A program made the position numbers and the translations under genes. Positions 17,368 to 25,980 of a stretch of 64,000 nt of DNA are shown here, one piece after another; positions within the stretch are counted from its first letter, which is position 1, and every line of letters starts with the position of its first letter. Location of the stretch: the NCBI RefSeq assembly GCF_900113665.1, contig NZ_FOQD01000008.1, positions 124,001 through 188,000 on the forward strand, read 5' to 3'. The stretch comes from Planctomicrobium piriforme. GTDB lineage: Bacteria; Planctomycetota; Planctomycetia; Planctomycetales; Planctomycetaceae. Below the pieces are notes generated by a model. The model had not been told where the DNA came from. It saw only the letters and a list, made by a program, of their open reading frames with translations, and did not search any database.

Positions 17368-17616
17368 ATGTCACGAAATCACGAAAGCAGCCCGATTCTG
17401 GCCGGAAATCAGGTTCGGGTCGCAGCACATCCATTTGTCCTGTCTGAAAAGCAGTCGGGCAGCCAGCCGCTGGTGACGCTCCGCCGTGAAGGGGACGTCA
17501 TTCGAGAGATCCATGTCCGTTGTGCCTGCGGCGAAACGATCATTCTCGACTGCGATTACGCGGCGGGGACAGTCAGTTCGACGCACCGCCACGCTCCTCA
17601 AAAAGCCGCTCAGTAA
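17368..17616 (+). CDS. Unknown 82-residue protein with CxC motif
   Basis: The protein is not recognised. It is soluble, with a Cys-rich core VRCACGETIILDCDYAAGT: Cys-x-Cys followed by one more Cys about ten residues later, possibly a small metal-binding or redox element. The tail contains histidines (STHRHAPQK). It lies 49 bases after fliA on the same strand and before two lipoprotein genes, so it probably belongs to the flagellar operon. A regulator or a small structural helper are both possible. Confidence 0.55.
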   Translation: MSRNHESSPILAGNQVRVAAHPFVLSEKQSGSQPLVTLRREGDVIREIHVRCACGETIILDCDYAAGTVSSTHRHAPQKAAQ

Positions 17617-17655
17617 CTCGCCCCGCGATGCCGTTGCTTCCGGATGGTGACCCTG

Positions 17656-18321
17656 ATGTTAAAAACACAATTCAAATTTGTTCTGGCCTGCGGATTGTCG
17701 ACGGCCTTGCTGTCGTCAGTCGGCTGCCAGGGACTGCCGCGCCGACAACAGGCAGCCAGCGGCACAGTGGTTCCGCCGCTCTCTTCGTCCACAGTCGGAC
17801 TTGGTCAGCCAGGGGGATCGTCTGCCCAGTCCGTGGCCGCTGTCAGCGGAGTCGTCCCGCCGCCGGCCCCGGTGGAACTTCCCACGCCCATCTCCGCGCC
17901 GGTCTATCTGCCGCCGCAGTCGGCCGCTCATGCCACCGCCGCACCGGCGCCTGCCGCGACGACACATCCGGTCACCACGGCGAGTCATCAGTCTGCAGCG
18001 TGTGTGCCGGGGGACGAAGAATGGCGACGGACGCTGGAACAGCAGACCGCCGCCCTGCAGGAGCGGCTGAATACCGTCGAACAGGAACTCTCCGAAACAC
18101 GTTCTGCGATGCTGCAGGTGACCGATACGCTCGCCACGTCACAAGCTCGGCTCGGACAGATGAATCAGGATCTGGTGCACTGGCAGGGAGAAACCCGTCG
18201 GGTCGAAGCTGAGATGCGGCGTCAGCAGCAGGCGGACCTGAAATCGCTGGATGAACTCTCGGGCGTCCTCGGCAGCCTGGTCGAGAAACAGCGTTCGGCC
18301 CAGGCGGAGCCGAAGCGATGA
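17656..18321 (+). CDS. Coiled-coil lipoprotein in flagellar operon
   Basis: The N-terminus is a lipoprotein signal (FVLACGLSTALLSSVGC) with the lipid-accepting Cys about 20 residues in. A Pro/Ala/Ser-rich spacer (residues about 30-115) follows, then a long heptad-repeat coiled coil from about residue 120 to the end (LEQQTAALQERLNTVEQELS, and RRVEAEMRRQQQADLKSLDE). An upstream in-frame ATG at 17644 would add four residues. No family is recognised. The stop overlaps the start of the next lipoprotein gene (ATGA), so the two are coupled and may act together in the envelope near the flagellum. Confidence 0.65.
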   Translation: MLKTQFKFVLACGLSTALLSSVGCQGLPRRQQAASGTVVPPLSSSTVGLGQPGGSSAQSVAAVSGVVPPPAPVELPTPISAPVYLPPQSAAHATAAPAPAATTHPVTTASHQSAACVPGDEEWRRTLEQQTAALQERLNTVEQELSETRSAMLQVTDTLATSQARLGQMNQDLVHWQGETRRVEAEMRRQQQADLKSLDELSGVLGSLVEKQRSAQAEPKR

Positions 18322-19019
18322 CACTGTTCAAGAATCACCGTCGACTTTCGTCCTTTCGTCGGACAGCCGCCATCGCGGGGTGCGCGCTGCTTTTGTCGGG
18401 CCAACCTGGCTGTCACCATCTGGCGTTCTGGAAACACGGGCACGCAGAAAAGGAAGCCGAAGACGCGTGCAAGTGCCCGCAGTTTGCCGTGCCCCACCGC
18501 ATCTATGTGGTCGCACATGGGCCGATCGGCGTTGCTGGTCCGCCGCAGGGCTTCGTCGTGGAAGTCGTCGCCGCGCTCAACAGTATTCCCAACTGCAATG
18601 CGATTCTGCTGCCCCCGAATGCCCCGCTCGAGCCGTTGCCTGGCACGCCGGGTCCGCCGGCGGCGATTCTGCAATTACCTGACGGCCTCGATCCGAATCC
18701 CGTCATCGAACAACTGCTCATCATCGACATTGTCGAAATCCAGCAGTTCCGTCCGATGCGGCTCAGCGCCGTTCTTGAACGCCGCACAGTCGCCGACGGC
18801 ATGGTGATCTCTCGCGATCACCGAACCTGGAACGCGCCGATCGATATTGAGCCGCAAGGCCCCAGCAAGTTCAGTCGCTTCATCCTGAATCATCCGCCCC
18901 CGCTGGACATCACCGAGCAGCACGAACTGTCCCGGCTAAGCCCCCAGACGTTCTACCGCAACATCGCCCAGCAACTGGCCGGTGAACTCGTGGCAGTGCC
19001 AGGTGCGTCCGCGCCATAA
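18318..19019 (+). CDS. Unknown lipoprotein, last gene of fliL operon
   Basis: The 233-residue protein starts with a basic segment, a hydrophobic stretch and a lipobox-like LLSGQPGC. The mature part has a His/Lys-rich head, a CKC pair, and a Pro-rich beta-type body (HRIYVVAHGPIGVAGPPQGF, VVEVVAALNSIPNCNAILLP, VIEQLLIIDIVEIQQFRPMR). The QQLLIIDIVEIQ-like part faintly resembles lipoproteins that take part in envelope assembly, but no family can be named. Its start overlaps the preceding coiled-coil lipoprotein. It ends the rightward operon; a strong hairpin follows 130 bases later. Confidence 0.6.
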   Translation: MTLFKNHRRLSSFRRTAAIAGCALLLSGQPGCHHLAFWKHGHAEKEAEDACKCPQFAVPHRIYVVAHGPIGVAGPPQGFVVEVVAALNSIPNCNAILLPPNAPLEPLPGTPGPPAAILQLPDGLDPNPVIEQLLIIDIVEIQQFRPMRLSAVLERRTVADGMVISRDHRTWNAPIDIEPQGPSKFSRFILNHPPPLDITEQHELSRLSPQTFYRNIAQQLAGELVAVPGASAP

Positions 19020-19148
19020 AGAATGGATTCTCACACTCCCGTCGTCCCAGTACTCAGGGGAGAGGGGCCGGAGGTGAGGGGCGAACCGTGCTGCGGCAAG
19101 CATGGTCCGAGACCGACCTCGGACTGATGTCATTCAGCCATCAACGAA

Positions 19149-19177
19149 AACAGGGTGCGCCATTGACGCACCCTGTT
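19149..19177 (-). terminator. Rho-independent terminator of flgE operon
   Basis: A perfect 11-pair stem (AACAGGGTGCG with CGCACCCTGTT) around a seven-base loop is followed on the minus strand by a T-rich run (TTTTCGTT). It lies between the convergent ends of the lipoprotein gene and flgE. The T-run favours the minus strand, so it mainly ends the fliK-flgD-flgE transcript; the stem could also slow the plus-strand transcript. Confidence 0.8.
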
Positions 19178-19203
19178 GCTCGAACGAGTCGCCGCTCTCA
19201 GGT

Positions 19204-20868
19204 TTAGCGGATCAGGTTCGTCAGTTCCTGCAGCACGTCGTTCGTGACGGTGATCGTACGGGCGTTCGCCGAGAACCCCCGCTGGGCGACGATCAGCCGC
19301 GTGAACTCAACGGCGATGTCGACGTTCGATTGCTCGAGCTGACCGGCACGCACCACGCCGTTACCGCTTGCGCCCGCAGATCCGAGTTGCACGTCCCCGC
19401 TGCTCAGGCTGCTGTTGTAGAAGTTGTTGCCGACCGCTTCGAGGCCTTGTGGATTGCGGAAGTTTCCAATCGCCAACTGTGCGATCGGGAACTGAGTGCC
19501 GTTGCTGGCAACGCCCTGGATGATGCCGGAACTGTCGACCTGCACTGAGGTCAACGTGCCGTTGGCATACCCGTCCTGCTTCGATGAGATCGAGGCATCG
19601 CCAGAGAACGAGTTCAATCCGCTGCCGGTCGTCCCGCCCCCGTCGAGCACGATATTGAACGTGAGCGGTGCTGACTGTCCGGCGAACTGGATCGTCATGT
19701 TGGCATCGCCGTTACCGGTCCCGGTGCTATGTGAGAAGGCCCCGTTCGCGCCGAAGGTAATTCCGGTCACAGTGCTGTCGATCATCGTTCCCTGAGTCGG
19801 ATCGAGTGATGCGGTCATGTCCCAGGTGCCATCAGCCTTTTTGGCGAACTGGTAGTTGATCGTATGCACGCCGCCCGTCAGGTCGTACACCTGCACGCCG
19901 CCGCGCACCACTGCTCCATCCACGCCGGTCTGCGATACGACAAACGGGGCTTCCGTGAAGTCTGAGCCGCCTGTGTTTCCGGTGCCATCCAGTAAGGCGA
20001 CGCTCAGGTAAGACTTGCCTGCATCGTTCGCCGTCAGGCTCAAGGCTCCAGTGGAACTGATGGTGGTGGTGGTGCCGGGAATGGCGGAATTCAACGCGGC
20101 CATCAAATCGCCGACGGTCGTGGTCGCGCTCACGGGAACCGAAACCGAAACCGCGCTGCCGTCGGTATCCGTTCCGCTGATTGTGATCGAATCGCCCGCT
20201 TGATATGGCGTTGTCACGAAATCGAGGGAATTCAGGAGCGAGCTGGATGTCGCGGCGCTGCCCCCTGACAGCCAGGCTGACGTGCTCAAGACGCCTGCGG
20301 TTGGGATCGCTCCGGCCGAGGGGAGATTGCCGTTGATATTGACGTTTTGCGTCGCCCGGCCCGGCACATTGGCCCCCAGCGGAATGTTGATGCTGGCATC
20401 GCCGGCCGTCTGGAACGAGGGAAATTCTTCGTTCGATTCGCCCACGATCCCGAACCGCTGCACAGGGTAGCCGGTGCCGGAATCAACCAGCAGGCCGTTC
20501 TTGTCGATCTGAAACGTCCCTGCCCGAGTGTAGAGATTCGAGGTGCCGTTATTCACGACGAAGAACCCGTCGCCGTCGAGCGCGAGGTCGAGATCCGATC
20601 CGGTCGATTCCATTCCGCCAGCGGTCATGTTCGAACGGATGGAAGACAATCTGCTGCCGGTTCCGACCTGGACGGGATTCGTGCCGCCTGAGACGCCGGC
20701 GGTGCCGCTCGATCCGCCGCGGAGTGTTTCATAGAGCACGTCGGCGAAGACGCCGGTTCGTTCCTTGTAACCCACGGTGTTGAGGTTTGCGAGATTGTTG
20801 CCGACGATCTCGATCATCTTCTGGTGAGACTGCAGACCGGATACGCCGGTAATCATTGAGTTGGCCAT
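19204..20868 (-). CDS. flgE: Flagellar hook protein
   Basis: FlgE polymerises into the hook, the universal joint of the flagellum. The 554-residue protein is larger than the enteric 400-residue form because of extra exposed beta domains in the middle. Family blocks: MITGVSGLQSHQKMIEIVGN, NLANLNTVGYKERTGVFADV, LDLALDGDGFFVVNNG, and at the end QSNVDIAVEFTRLIVAQRGF followed by SANARTITVTNDVLQEL. It is the last gene of the leftward fliK-flgD-flgE operon and ends close to a terminator. Confidence 0.95.
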   Translation of the reverse strand: MANSMITGVSGLQSHQKMIEIVGNNLANLNTVGYKERTGVFADVLYETLRGGSSGTAGVSGGTNPVQVGTGSRLSSIRSNMTAGGMESTGSDLDLALDGDGFFVVNNGTSNLYTRAGTFQIDKNGLLVDSGTGYPVQRFGIVGESNEEFPSFQTAGDASINIPLGANVPGRATQNVNINGNLPSAGAIPTAGVLSTSAWLSGGSAATSSSLLNSLDFVTTPYQAGDSITISGTDTDGSAVSVSVPVSATTTVGDLMAALNSAIPGTTTTISSTGALSLTANDAGKSYLSVALLDGTGNTGGSDFTEAPFVVSQTGVDGAVVRGGVQVYDLTGGVHTINYQFAKKADGTWDMTASLDPTQGTMIDSTVTGITFGANGAFSHSTGTGNGDANMTIQFAGQSAPLTFNIVLDGGGTTGSGLNSFSGDASISSKQDGYANGTLTSVQVDSSGIIQGVASNGTQFPIAQLAIGNFRNPQGLEAVGNNFYNSSLSSGDVQLGSAGASGNGVVRAGQLEQSNVDIAVEFTRLIVAQRGFSANARTITVTNDVLQELTNLIR

Positions 20869-20929
20869 GATTCGATTCCTTCAATGTCGTAGTGTGAGGG
20901 GTGTTTTGTGACGTGGAGCGTTGTTGATT

Positions 20930-21322
20930 TCAGTTGGAGGCGTCTGGCGTGCCGCCGACGCTGGAGATGTCATCGAGCCCGACTTTCTCGCCGTTGACGG
21001 TGACCACCAGGCTGCCGTTCTCCATGCCAGCCGACTGGACGATGCCCGTCTGATTGGCCTTCGTAGTTTCCGAGTAGTAAGTCACCTGTTTGCCCACGAG
21101 CGCAGCCCCTTGGGTCAGGGACTGCAGCTTGAACAGTTCGGAGAAATTGGTGTTCAGACTTTCGATTCCGCTGAGCGTCGAGAACTGGGCCATCTGCGAC
21201 AGGAAGTCTTCCTGCGCCATGGGCTCGAGCGGGTTTTGATTCGACAACTGTGCCGCCAGCAATTGCAGGAACTGCTGCTGCCCGATCTGCGAACTGAAAC
21301 CGCCTGAAGCGACGCTGGCCAT
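20930..21322 (-). CDS. flgD: Hook cap protein FlgD, short form
   Basis: FlgD is the temporary cap under which hook subunits assemble. The 130-residue protein has the conserved N-terminal domain (QQQFLQLLAAQLSNQNPLEP, MAQEDFLSQMAQFSTLSGIE) and then a short beta part (LVGKQVTYYSETT, GIVQSAGMENGSLVVTVNGE). The central Ig-like FlgD repeat domain of the 220-230 residue enteric protein appears to be missing. Short FlgD proteins are known in other phyla. It sits between fliK (36 bases upstream) and flgE. Confidence 0.9.
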   Translation of the reverse strand: MASVASGGFSSQIGQQQFLQLLAAQLSNQNPLEPMAQEDFLSQMAQFSTLSGIESLNTNFSELFKLQSLTQGAALVGKQVTYYSETTKANQTGIVQSAGMENGSLVVTVNGEKVGLDDISSVGGTPDASN

Positions 21323-21358
21323 GTTGGATTCCTCTGTCTCGTTGAATTGTCTGTGAAA

Positions 21359-23296
21359 TCAGGCCCGAAAACTGATGGAGCCGTCGCTCGCAGGTTGTTC
21401 GCTACGGTTGGGTGGATTCGATATGACTTCGCCCCGTAATCGGGCGAGTTCCGCCTGTTCCTGCTGTAGCAGGTGTTCTTCAGTTGATCCCTGTTGATGC
21501 TGCGACAGGTCAAACCCGTTTAAGGACATGCCCTGGTCTGTCAACGCCTGGGTGATGTCTGCCGATTGCTGCTCCAGCAGGGCATGTGTTTCTGGTGAGG
21601 CCGCCGAGACGCTGATGTCGTACTGACCGTCGCTGCCGCGGGAGATGTCGATCACAACTTCCCCGAGGTGGGGCGGATCGAGCCGGATCTGGAAACGCTG
21701 GCTGCCGCCCGCCTCGACGAGGGTCGCCTGCTGCACGGTGACGCTGGCGAGATGTTCGACCGTGCCGTGGTGCAGCGTCGTCGGCTGCGGCGAACTGTTC
21801 ACCGGCGTCGTGACGTTCAGCGGTGTGGATGTCGTTGCTGAGAGGATGCCTGCGTCGATCGGCTGCGATGAATTCGGGTTGGCGACAGGTGCGTCACTGG
21901 AGGTGGTCGGCGCGGAAGTCCTGGTTTCATCCGGACGGACTTCGGTCGTCGGCAGCGTCGCCGTTTCGATCAAGTTGGAAATCACTTCGACTGGACTCTG
22001 TATCGGGGTTTCCACCGATTGGAGCGGTGAAGGTTCGACTCTCATGGGATTGATCGAGGCCGCTGCTTTTCGTTCGGTGATCGGAGTGTTGACTCGCACT
22101 TGCAGAGGACGAGCCGGAGGTGGCGTCACTGATGCGACCTGAGCAGTCACCGCGGTCTGTTGGGGCAGTGCTGCGGTTACCGTTGAAGCCGCGGTGGGAA
22201 CCGTGTTAACAACGGCGGCTGACTGTGGATCGACGACCGGGGCCGGGACAGTGGCAACATCAGATGCGGAAGTCGGCGTTGTTGGTGAGTCGTCCAGTTG
22301 GCTGGCAGTCGACCGAGGCGCGGGTTCTGTATTGTCTGACATCGGCGGCAGACTGACCGGCTGTTGTGGCCGGGAACTTGTCTGCTGGACTGGTCCAGGC
22401 GTCGGCTGGTTGCCGGGACTTGCCGTTTCGGAAATCAACGAAGTGCCAGTGGCAGACGAGTCGCAGCTTTCCACCTGTTGAGAGACAGGCGTCGCGGTCA
22501 ATGTCATCGCCTGCGGCCAGCCGGATTCGCTCTGCGAGACATTTGTGAAAGCGGTGAAGGGAATGTCAGCCGCTTCAGTCTCGTCGGTCGGGGCGTGATG
22601 CACTTCCGCGGCGACGTCATTGCTCTCAGCGATGGACAGGGGAGCATCCGGTGCAATCACGGCGCCGCTGTTGGAGAGCTCGGGGCCAGGCGTGACGGAT
22701 TTCTGCTTTGACCGAGTACCTGCCGGTTTGTGCGGCGCCGCTGTCGTTTCAGCAGAGTCCGAATCAGCGACATCGGATGTTTCCGTATCCGCGCAGTTCG
22801 TTTCAGCCGCCACTCCGTTGACAGTGACGCTCACCGAGGCTTCCGTTGCCGTGTCCGTCGCGACTTCCGTCTCCTTCAATTCCGAAGCCACTGTCGGCTG
22901 CGGCGGGACTTTGACTACAGATGCCTTGCTTTGGCTCACCAGCAGCCGCTGCAACGGCTCGTCCGATTCTGGGGCGTCATTGAAGCTGGCCGTGTCGACG
23001 GCAGCGTTCATGCTGACGGAGCTGACAGGAGTGGGAGCGGCAGCGGCAGCATTCTTCGTCGCATTGCTCGTTGGAGCGGCCGGCAAAGACGCCAAGGGGC
23101 TCGCCGACGACTTGGGAGCCGACGGCTGCTGGAAAGCGGCCAGCAGATTGTCGAAATCGACGCCGGTCGGCTTCGTCGCGGCGGCACCGTTCACGGTTGC
23201 GAAAAGGGCGCTCGAAAGTGAGAACCCGGCCGCGTCAATAACGCCGCCCGAGATGAGATTCGCAGGTCCGATCGCGACAAGATTGAACAATTGCAC
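21359..23296 (-). CDS. fliK: Hook-length control protein FliK
   Basis: FliK is the secreted ruler that sets hook length and switches export specificity. The 645-residue protein has a long, low-complexity middle rich in Pro, Ser, Thr, Val and Ala (about residues 45-480), as expected for the ruler part, and a C-terminal Flg_hook domain (QRFQIRLDPPHLGEVVIDIS, then YDISVSAASPETHALLEQQS and ADITQALTDQGMSLNGFDLS). It is preceded at 23360-23376 by a sigma-54 promoter and is first in the hook operon. Long reading frames on the opposite strand within this gene are by-products of its biased composition. Confidence 0.88.
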   Translation of the reverse strand: MQLFNLVAIGPANLISGGVIDAAGFSLSSALFATVNGAAATKPTGVDFDNLLAAFQQPSAPKSSASPLASLPAAPTSNATKNAAAAAPTPVSSVSMNAAVDTASFNDAPESDEPLQRLLVSQSKASVVKVPPQPTVASELKETEVATDTATEASVSVTVNGVAAETNCADTETSDVADSDSAETTAAPHKPAGTRSKQKSVTPGPELSNSGAVIAPDAPLSIAESNDVAAEVHHAPTDETEAADIPFTAFTNVSQSESGWPQAMTLTATPVSQQVESCDSSATGTSLISETASPGNQPTPGPVQQTSSRPQQPVSLPPMSDNTEPAPRSTASQLDDSPTTPTSASDVATVPAPVVDPQSAAVVNTVPTAASTVTAALPQQTAVTAQVASVTPPPARPLQVRVNTPITERKAAASINPMRVEPSPLQSVETPIQSPVEVISNLIETATLPTTEVRPDETRTSAPTTSSDAPVANPNSSQPIDAGILSATTSTPLNVTTPVNSSPQPTTLHHGTVEHLASVTVQQATLVEAGGSQRFQIRLDPPHLGEVVIDISRGSDGQYDISVSAASPETHALLEQQSADITQALTDQGMSLNGFDLSQHQQGSTEEHLLQQEQAELARLRGEVISNPPNRSEQPASDGSISFRA

Positions 23297-23359
23297 GTGT
23301 CAGCAGCTCCTGCACTCTTAGTCTCAGCCCAAGCGGGAAAGTCCGGCCATTCCCCAGAT

Positions 23360-23376
23360 AGCAGAGTCCGTGCCAA
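23360..23376 (-). promoter_or_regulatory. Sigma-54 (-24/-12) promoter of fliK-flgD-flgE
   Basis: On the minus strand the sequence reads TTGGCACGGACTCTGCT. It has the invariant GG and GC spaced by exactly 10 bases and matches TTGGCACG in the -24 box completely. Transcription would begin about 12 bases downstream, near 23349, giving a leader of about 50 bases before the fliK start. A sigma-54 activator gene (23562-24509) lies immediately upstream on the same strand, which strongly supports function. Confidence 0.75.
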
Positions 23377-23561
23377 ACCGCTGGACGGATGCCGTCGGCG
23401 CGGACAGCAAAGATGCAAACAGCACGCGAGAGAGAACTTAGCGCGCAGGCAGCAGCGCGGCGGAATGTGCGGCAGTTTCCGCCGCAGGAATCTTCTTCCG
23501 CCTGCAAGGGAAACATGTTCCAGATGGCGGAGTTTGTTTCCCCGTCATCCAGCAGTTTCGG

Positions 23562-24509
23562 TCAACTGACGTAGCCGAGTTTCCGGTAATGGGTGACCTT
23601 GTTGCGGAGCGTCCGCGGCGTGACGCCAAGGGCGGCTGCCGCTTCGGTCTTGTTCCCCTGGCACCGCTCCAGCCGATGCAGAATCACCTGTCGTTCGATC
23701 TCCTCCAGCGAGAGATGATCAAGAAACTGCGGCAATGTTGCACTGACTTCAGCTTCGTCCTCTATCACTGGAGACGGCAATTCGACGGTCTGAATCGTGT
23801 CGCTGGCTGCCAGCAGGCAGCAGCGCAGGATGACGTTCTTCAGCTCCCGTACATTCCCCGGCCAGTCGTATTCACTGAGACGTTCCATCACGGGTCGCGT
23901 GACCCCGCGCACCGGCCGTTCGAGTTCCACTTGTGCCTGTTGTACGAAGAAGTTCACCAGCGCCGGGATGTCTTCACGCCGTTCTCTGAGCGGAGGAATC
24001 GCCAGCGGCAACACATTCAACCTGTGAAACAAATCTGCGCGAAAGTGCCCGCGCCGTGCTTCAACGGCCAGGTCTCGATTCGTGGCCGTAATCACCCGGG
24101 CGTGCATCCGCAATGTCTCGTTGCCGCCGACTCTTTGAAATTCCTTTTCTTCCAGAACCCGCAGCAGCTTCGCCTGGACAGCGAGCGGCAATTCGCCGAT
24201 CTCGTCGAGAAATACGGTCCCCTCGCCGGCCGCTTCGAAACGCCCGCGACGGAGTTGGTGGGCTCCGGTAAAGGCCCCCGCTTCATGACCGAACAGTTCA
24301 CTCTCGATCAAGCTCTCGGAGAGTGCAGCGCAGTTCACTCGAACATATTCCGAGTGTTGCCGCGGGCTGTACTGATGAATCAGTCGCGCGAGCAGCTCCT
24401 TACCGGTTCCGCTTTCCCCGCACAGCAGGACAGTCACCGAAGTCCGCGCGTAGCGCTTGGCACGTTCGATCACCTGCAACATTGCTCTCGATTGAAAAAT
24501 CACCGACAT
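23562..24509 (-). CDS. Sigma-54-dependent activator without receiver domain
   Basis: The 315-residue protein consists of an AAA+ domain and a Fis-type DNA-binding tail. Motifs: Walker A GESGTGKE (31-38), the sigma-54 contact loop GAFTGA (78-83), Walker B VFLDEIGELP (about 99-108), the arginine-finger region HFRADLFHRL, WPGNVREL, and a C-terminal helix-turn-helix (NKTEAAAALGVTPRTLRNKV). No N-terminal receiver, PAS or GAF domain exists, so activity may be set by its amount or by partner proteins, as for FlhF-type or FleQ-type flagellar regulators. Its place beside a sigma-54 hook promoter makes it the likely flagellar class II activator. Confidence 0.9.
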   Translation of the reverse strand: MSVIFQSRAMLQVIERAKRYARTSVTVLLCGESGTGKELLARLIHQYSPRQHSEYVRVNCAALSESLIESELFGHEAGAFTGAHQLRRGRFEAAGEGTVFLDEIGELPLAVQAKLLRVLEEKEFQRVGGNETLRMHARVITATNRDLAVEARRGHFRADLFHRLNVLPLAIPPLRERREDIPALVNFFVQQAQVELERPVRGVTRPVMERLSEYDWPGNVRELKNVILRCCLLAASDTIQTVELPSPVIEDEAEVSATLPQFLDHLSLEEIERQVILHRLERCQGNKTEAAAALGVTPRTLRNKVTHYRKLGYVS

Positions 24510-24551
24510 GGTTTCCCCTTCCGTCCGCCCCCGCGGAGTGTGGATCGCGTC

Positions 24552-24590
24552 AAGTTGTCAGTTTTCAGTCGTCAGTATTCAGTTTGAAAT
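24552..24590. repeat. CAGTTTTCAGT-type repeat, copy 1
   Basis: AGTTGTCAGTTTTCAGTCG and TCAGTATTCAGTTTGAAATG form a stuttering array. The part CAGTTTGAAATGC recurs at 48298-48405, and CAGTTTTCAGT recurs there and, as its complement, at 55313-55341, so this is one member of a dispersed intergenic family. A second stutter (CCAACAACCAACGATCCACT) follows at about 24641. The element lies between the activator gene and the small coiled-coil gene. Confidence 0.6.
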
Positions 24591-24677
24591 GCAGAACGCG
24601 AGACATCCTCATTTTCTGCGGGATCTCGTCGTGCAGACGGCCAACAACCAACGATCCACTACCAACTATGAAATGAA

Positions 24678-25052
24678 CTAACGTGCTGAATGCTGGTAGG
24701 CCCTTTGCATCTGCTGATGTCGCACGAATGAGTCGACCGAGGGTTTCACGGCCGTCTTGAGTGACTGCATCTGCTGTTCGAGTGAGTTGATCTGTTGAAT
24801 CAATCCCCCGAGCAATTTCTGATGCTGGTCGAGAATGGCCTTCAGCGAGTTGTCTGCTTTCACTCCGAGCTGCAGCCAGCGCTGACGGCACGGTCCGAGT
24901 TCGCTTTCGATCTCCTGCGTCTGCCGCATCAGCGGTTCCAGCCGCGGCAGGCACGCCGAGATCTCGTCGAGCGTGGGATTCGTCGGCGAGACCGACTTCT
25001 CGATCAGAGCCAGCGCACGGCGATACGGACCTTCAGCGCGACGCAACTGCAT
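24678..25052 (-). CDS. Small coiled-coil protein, FlgN/FliT-like chaperone candidate
   Basis: The protein of about 124 residues is almost all helix: RAEGPYRRALALIEKSVSPT, then CLPRLEPLMRQTQEIESELG, LKAILDQHQKLLGGLIQQIN and a C-terminal SFVRHQQMQRAYQHSAR. The helix layout and the MQRAY-type tail recall FlgN and FliT flagellar export chaperones, but no family signature is decisive. An alternative start at 25127 would overlap the preceding gene by 56 bases; ATG 25052 leaves a gap of 19 bases. It closes the leftward TPR trio and could serve as export chaperone for one of the flagellar substrates nearby. Confidence 0.6.
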   Translation of the reverse strand: MQLRRAEGPYRRALALIEKSVSPTNPTLDEISACLPRLEPLMRQTQEIESELGPCRQRWLQLGVKADNSLKAILDQHQKLLGGLIQQINSLEQQMQSLKTAVKPSVDSFVRHQQMQRAYQHSAR

Positions 25053-25071
25053 CAGCAACTGTGCTTCGATA

Positions 25072-25980
25072 TCACTTCTTTTTTCCGAGAGCGGCAATTT
25101 CAGTCTCCCAGGCTGTGAGCGTTGCATTCAAACGTTGCGTGTCAGCGAGCAGCTTCTGCTTGGCTTCCAGATTGTCGAGCCACCACCGCGCCAGTTCTCC
25201 CACCCAGTCGGCTTCCGGGTACGACAGAATTCCGCGATACATCTGACGGGCCTGGTCGTAGCGGCCCGCGCGACGATGGCAGCTCGCCTGCATGTACTCG
25301 CTCCAGATCTGATCTTCGCGCGAAAGCTCTTTCAAATTGGTTTGTCGCAGCACATTCAGGCAGGCTTCCAGATCTCCTGCCCCGAACAGGCTGGATGCCA
25401 GCGCGAAGCGGTCGATCGGACCATTCACCGGTTCGCTGCTGGAAGCGTGCAGATTTCCTTCGGACGCCGGATGCGACAGGACATCATCGATGTCTTCGGA
25501 GATCGAACCGTGTGAGATATTGCCGCGCGTCGGTCGTTCTGTTTCTGCGTGATCCGCATTGTCATCACCGTCCGATGGCAATGGCGACGGGCTGTGTTGA
25601 CCATGTGACAACGCTTGAGGCTCATTTGCAGAGCCATTGGGCCGGTGAATCGGCATGGTCTGAGGTTCGTTGGATGTCGTCGTCGGCGTCTTGCGCGGTG
25701 AAGTGTTTCCAGGCATCAGATTGGAAAGTTCGTCCAGCTTCGCCCGCAATTCTCGAAACCGCTCTGCTTTGAGCGCCTGCAGGTCGTCGCCCGCGCCAGG
25801 GCTGTCGTTCGAAAGTGAATGTGCAGCGGCTGCGCTGAACGCCGATTGCTCCAGCAAGGGAGTCGCGGAGACCGGTTCGACGCCGAGATCGGCAGCGAAT
25901 GTGTGGCCGGCGGCACTGAGCAACATTGCCAACAGTGCTGCGCGCGACCGTCCAGATTTCTTGAGTGGTCGAATCATCAT
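25072..25980 (-). CDS. Secreted TPR-like protein
   Basis: Starting at the ATG of an ATGA overlap with the upstream TPR gene (SD GGGGGT), the protein has about 302 residues. It shows a signal peptide (RAALLAMLLSAAGHTFAADL), a short helix (LKAERFRELRAKLDELSNLM), a long disordered linker rich in Ser, Pro, His and Asn, and C-terminal TPR-type helices (FALASSLFGAGDLEACLNVL, YMQASCHRRAGRYDQARQMY, WWLDNLEAKQKLLADTQRLN). It would sit in the periplasm and bind a protein partner. Coupling to the large TPR protein suggests the two form a complex. No named family is recognised. Confidence 0.65.
   Translation of the reverse strand: MMIRPLKKSGRSRAALLAMLLSAAGHTFAADLGVEPVSATPLLEQSAFSAAAAHSLSNDSPGAGDDLQALKAERFRELRAKLDELSNLMPGNTSPRKTPTTTSNEPQTMPIHRPNGSANEPQALSHGQHSPSPLPSDGDDNADHAETERPTRGNISHGSISEDIDDVLSHPASEGNLHASSSEPVNGPIDRFALASSLFGAGDLEACLNVLRQTNLKELSREDQIWSEYMQASCHRRAGRYDQARQMYRGILSYPEADWVGELARWWLDNLEAKQKLLADTQRLNATLTAWETEIAALGKKK

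Noticed and set aside
22620..23321. 233-codon plus-strand frame within fliK
   Set aside because: FliK low-complexity Pro/Ser/Thr/Val coding creates open frames on the other strand; it has no independent evidence.
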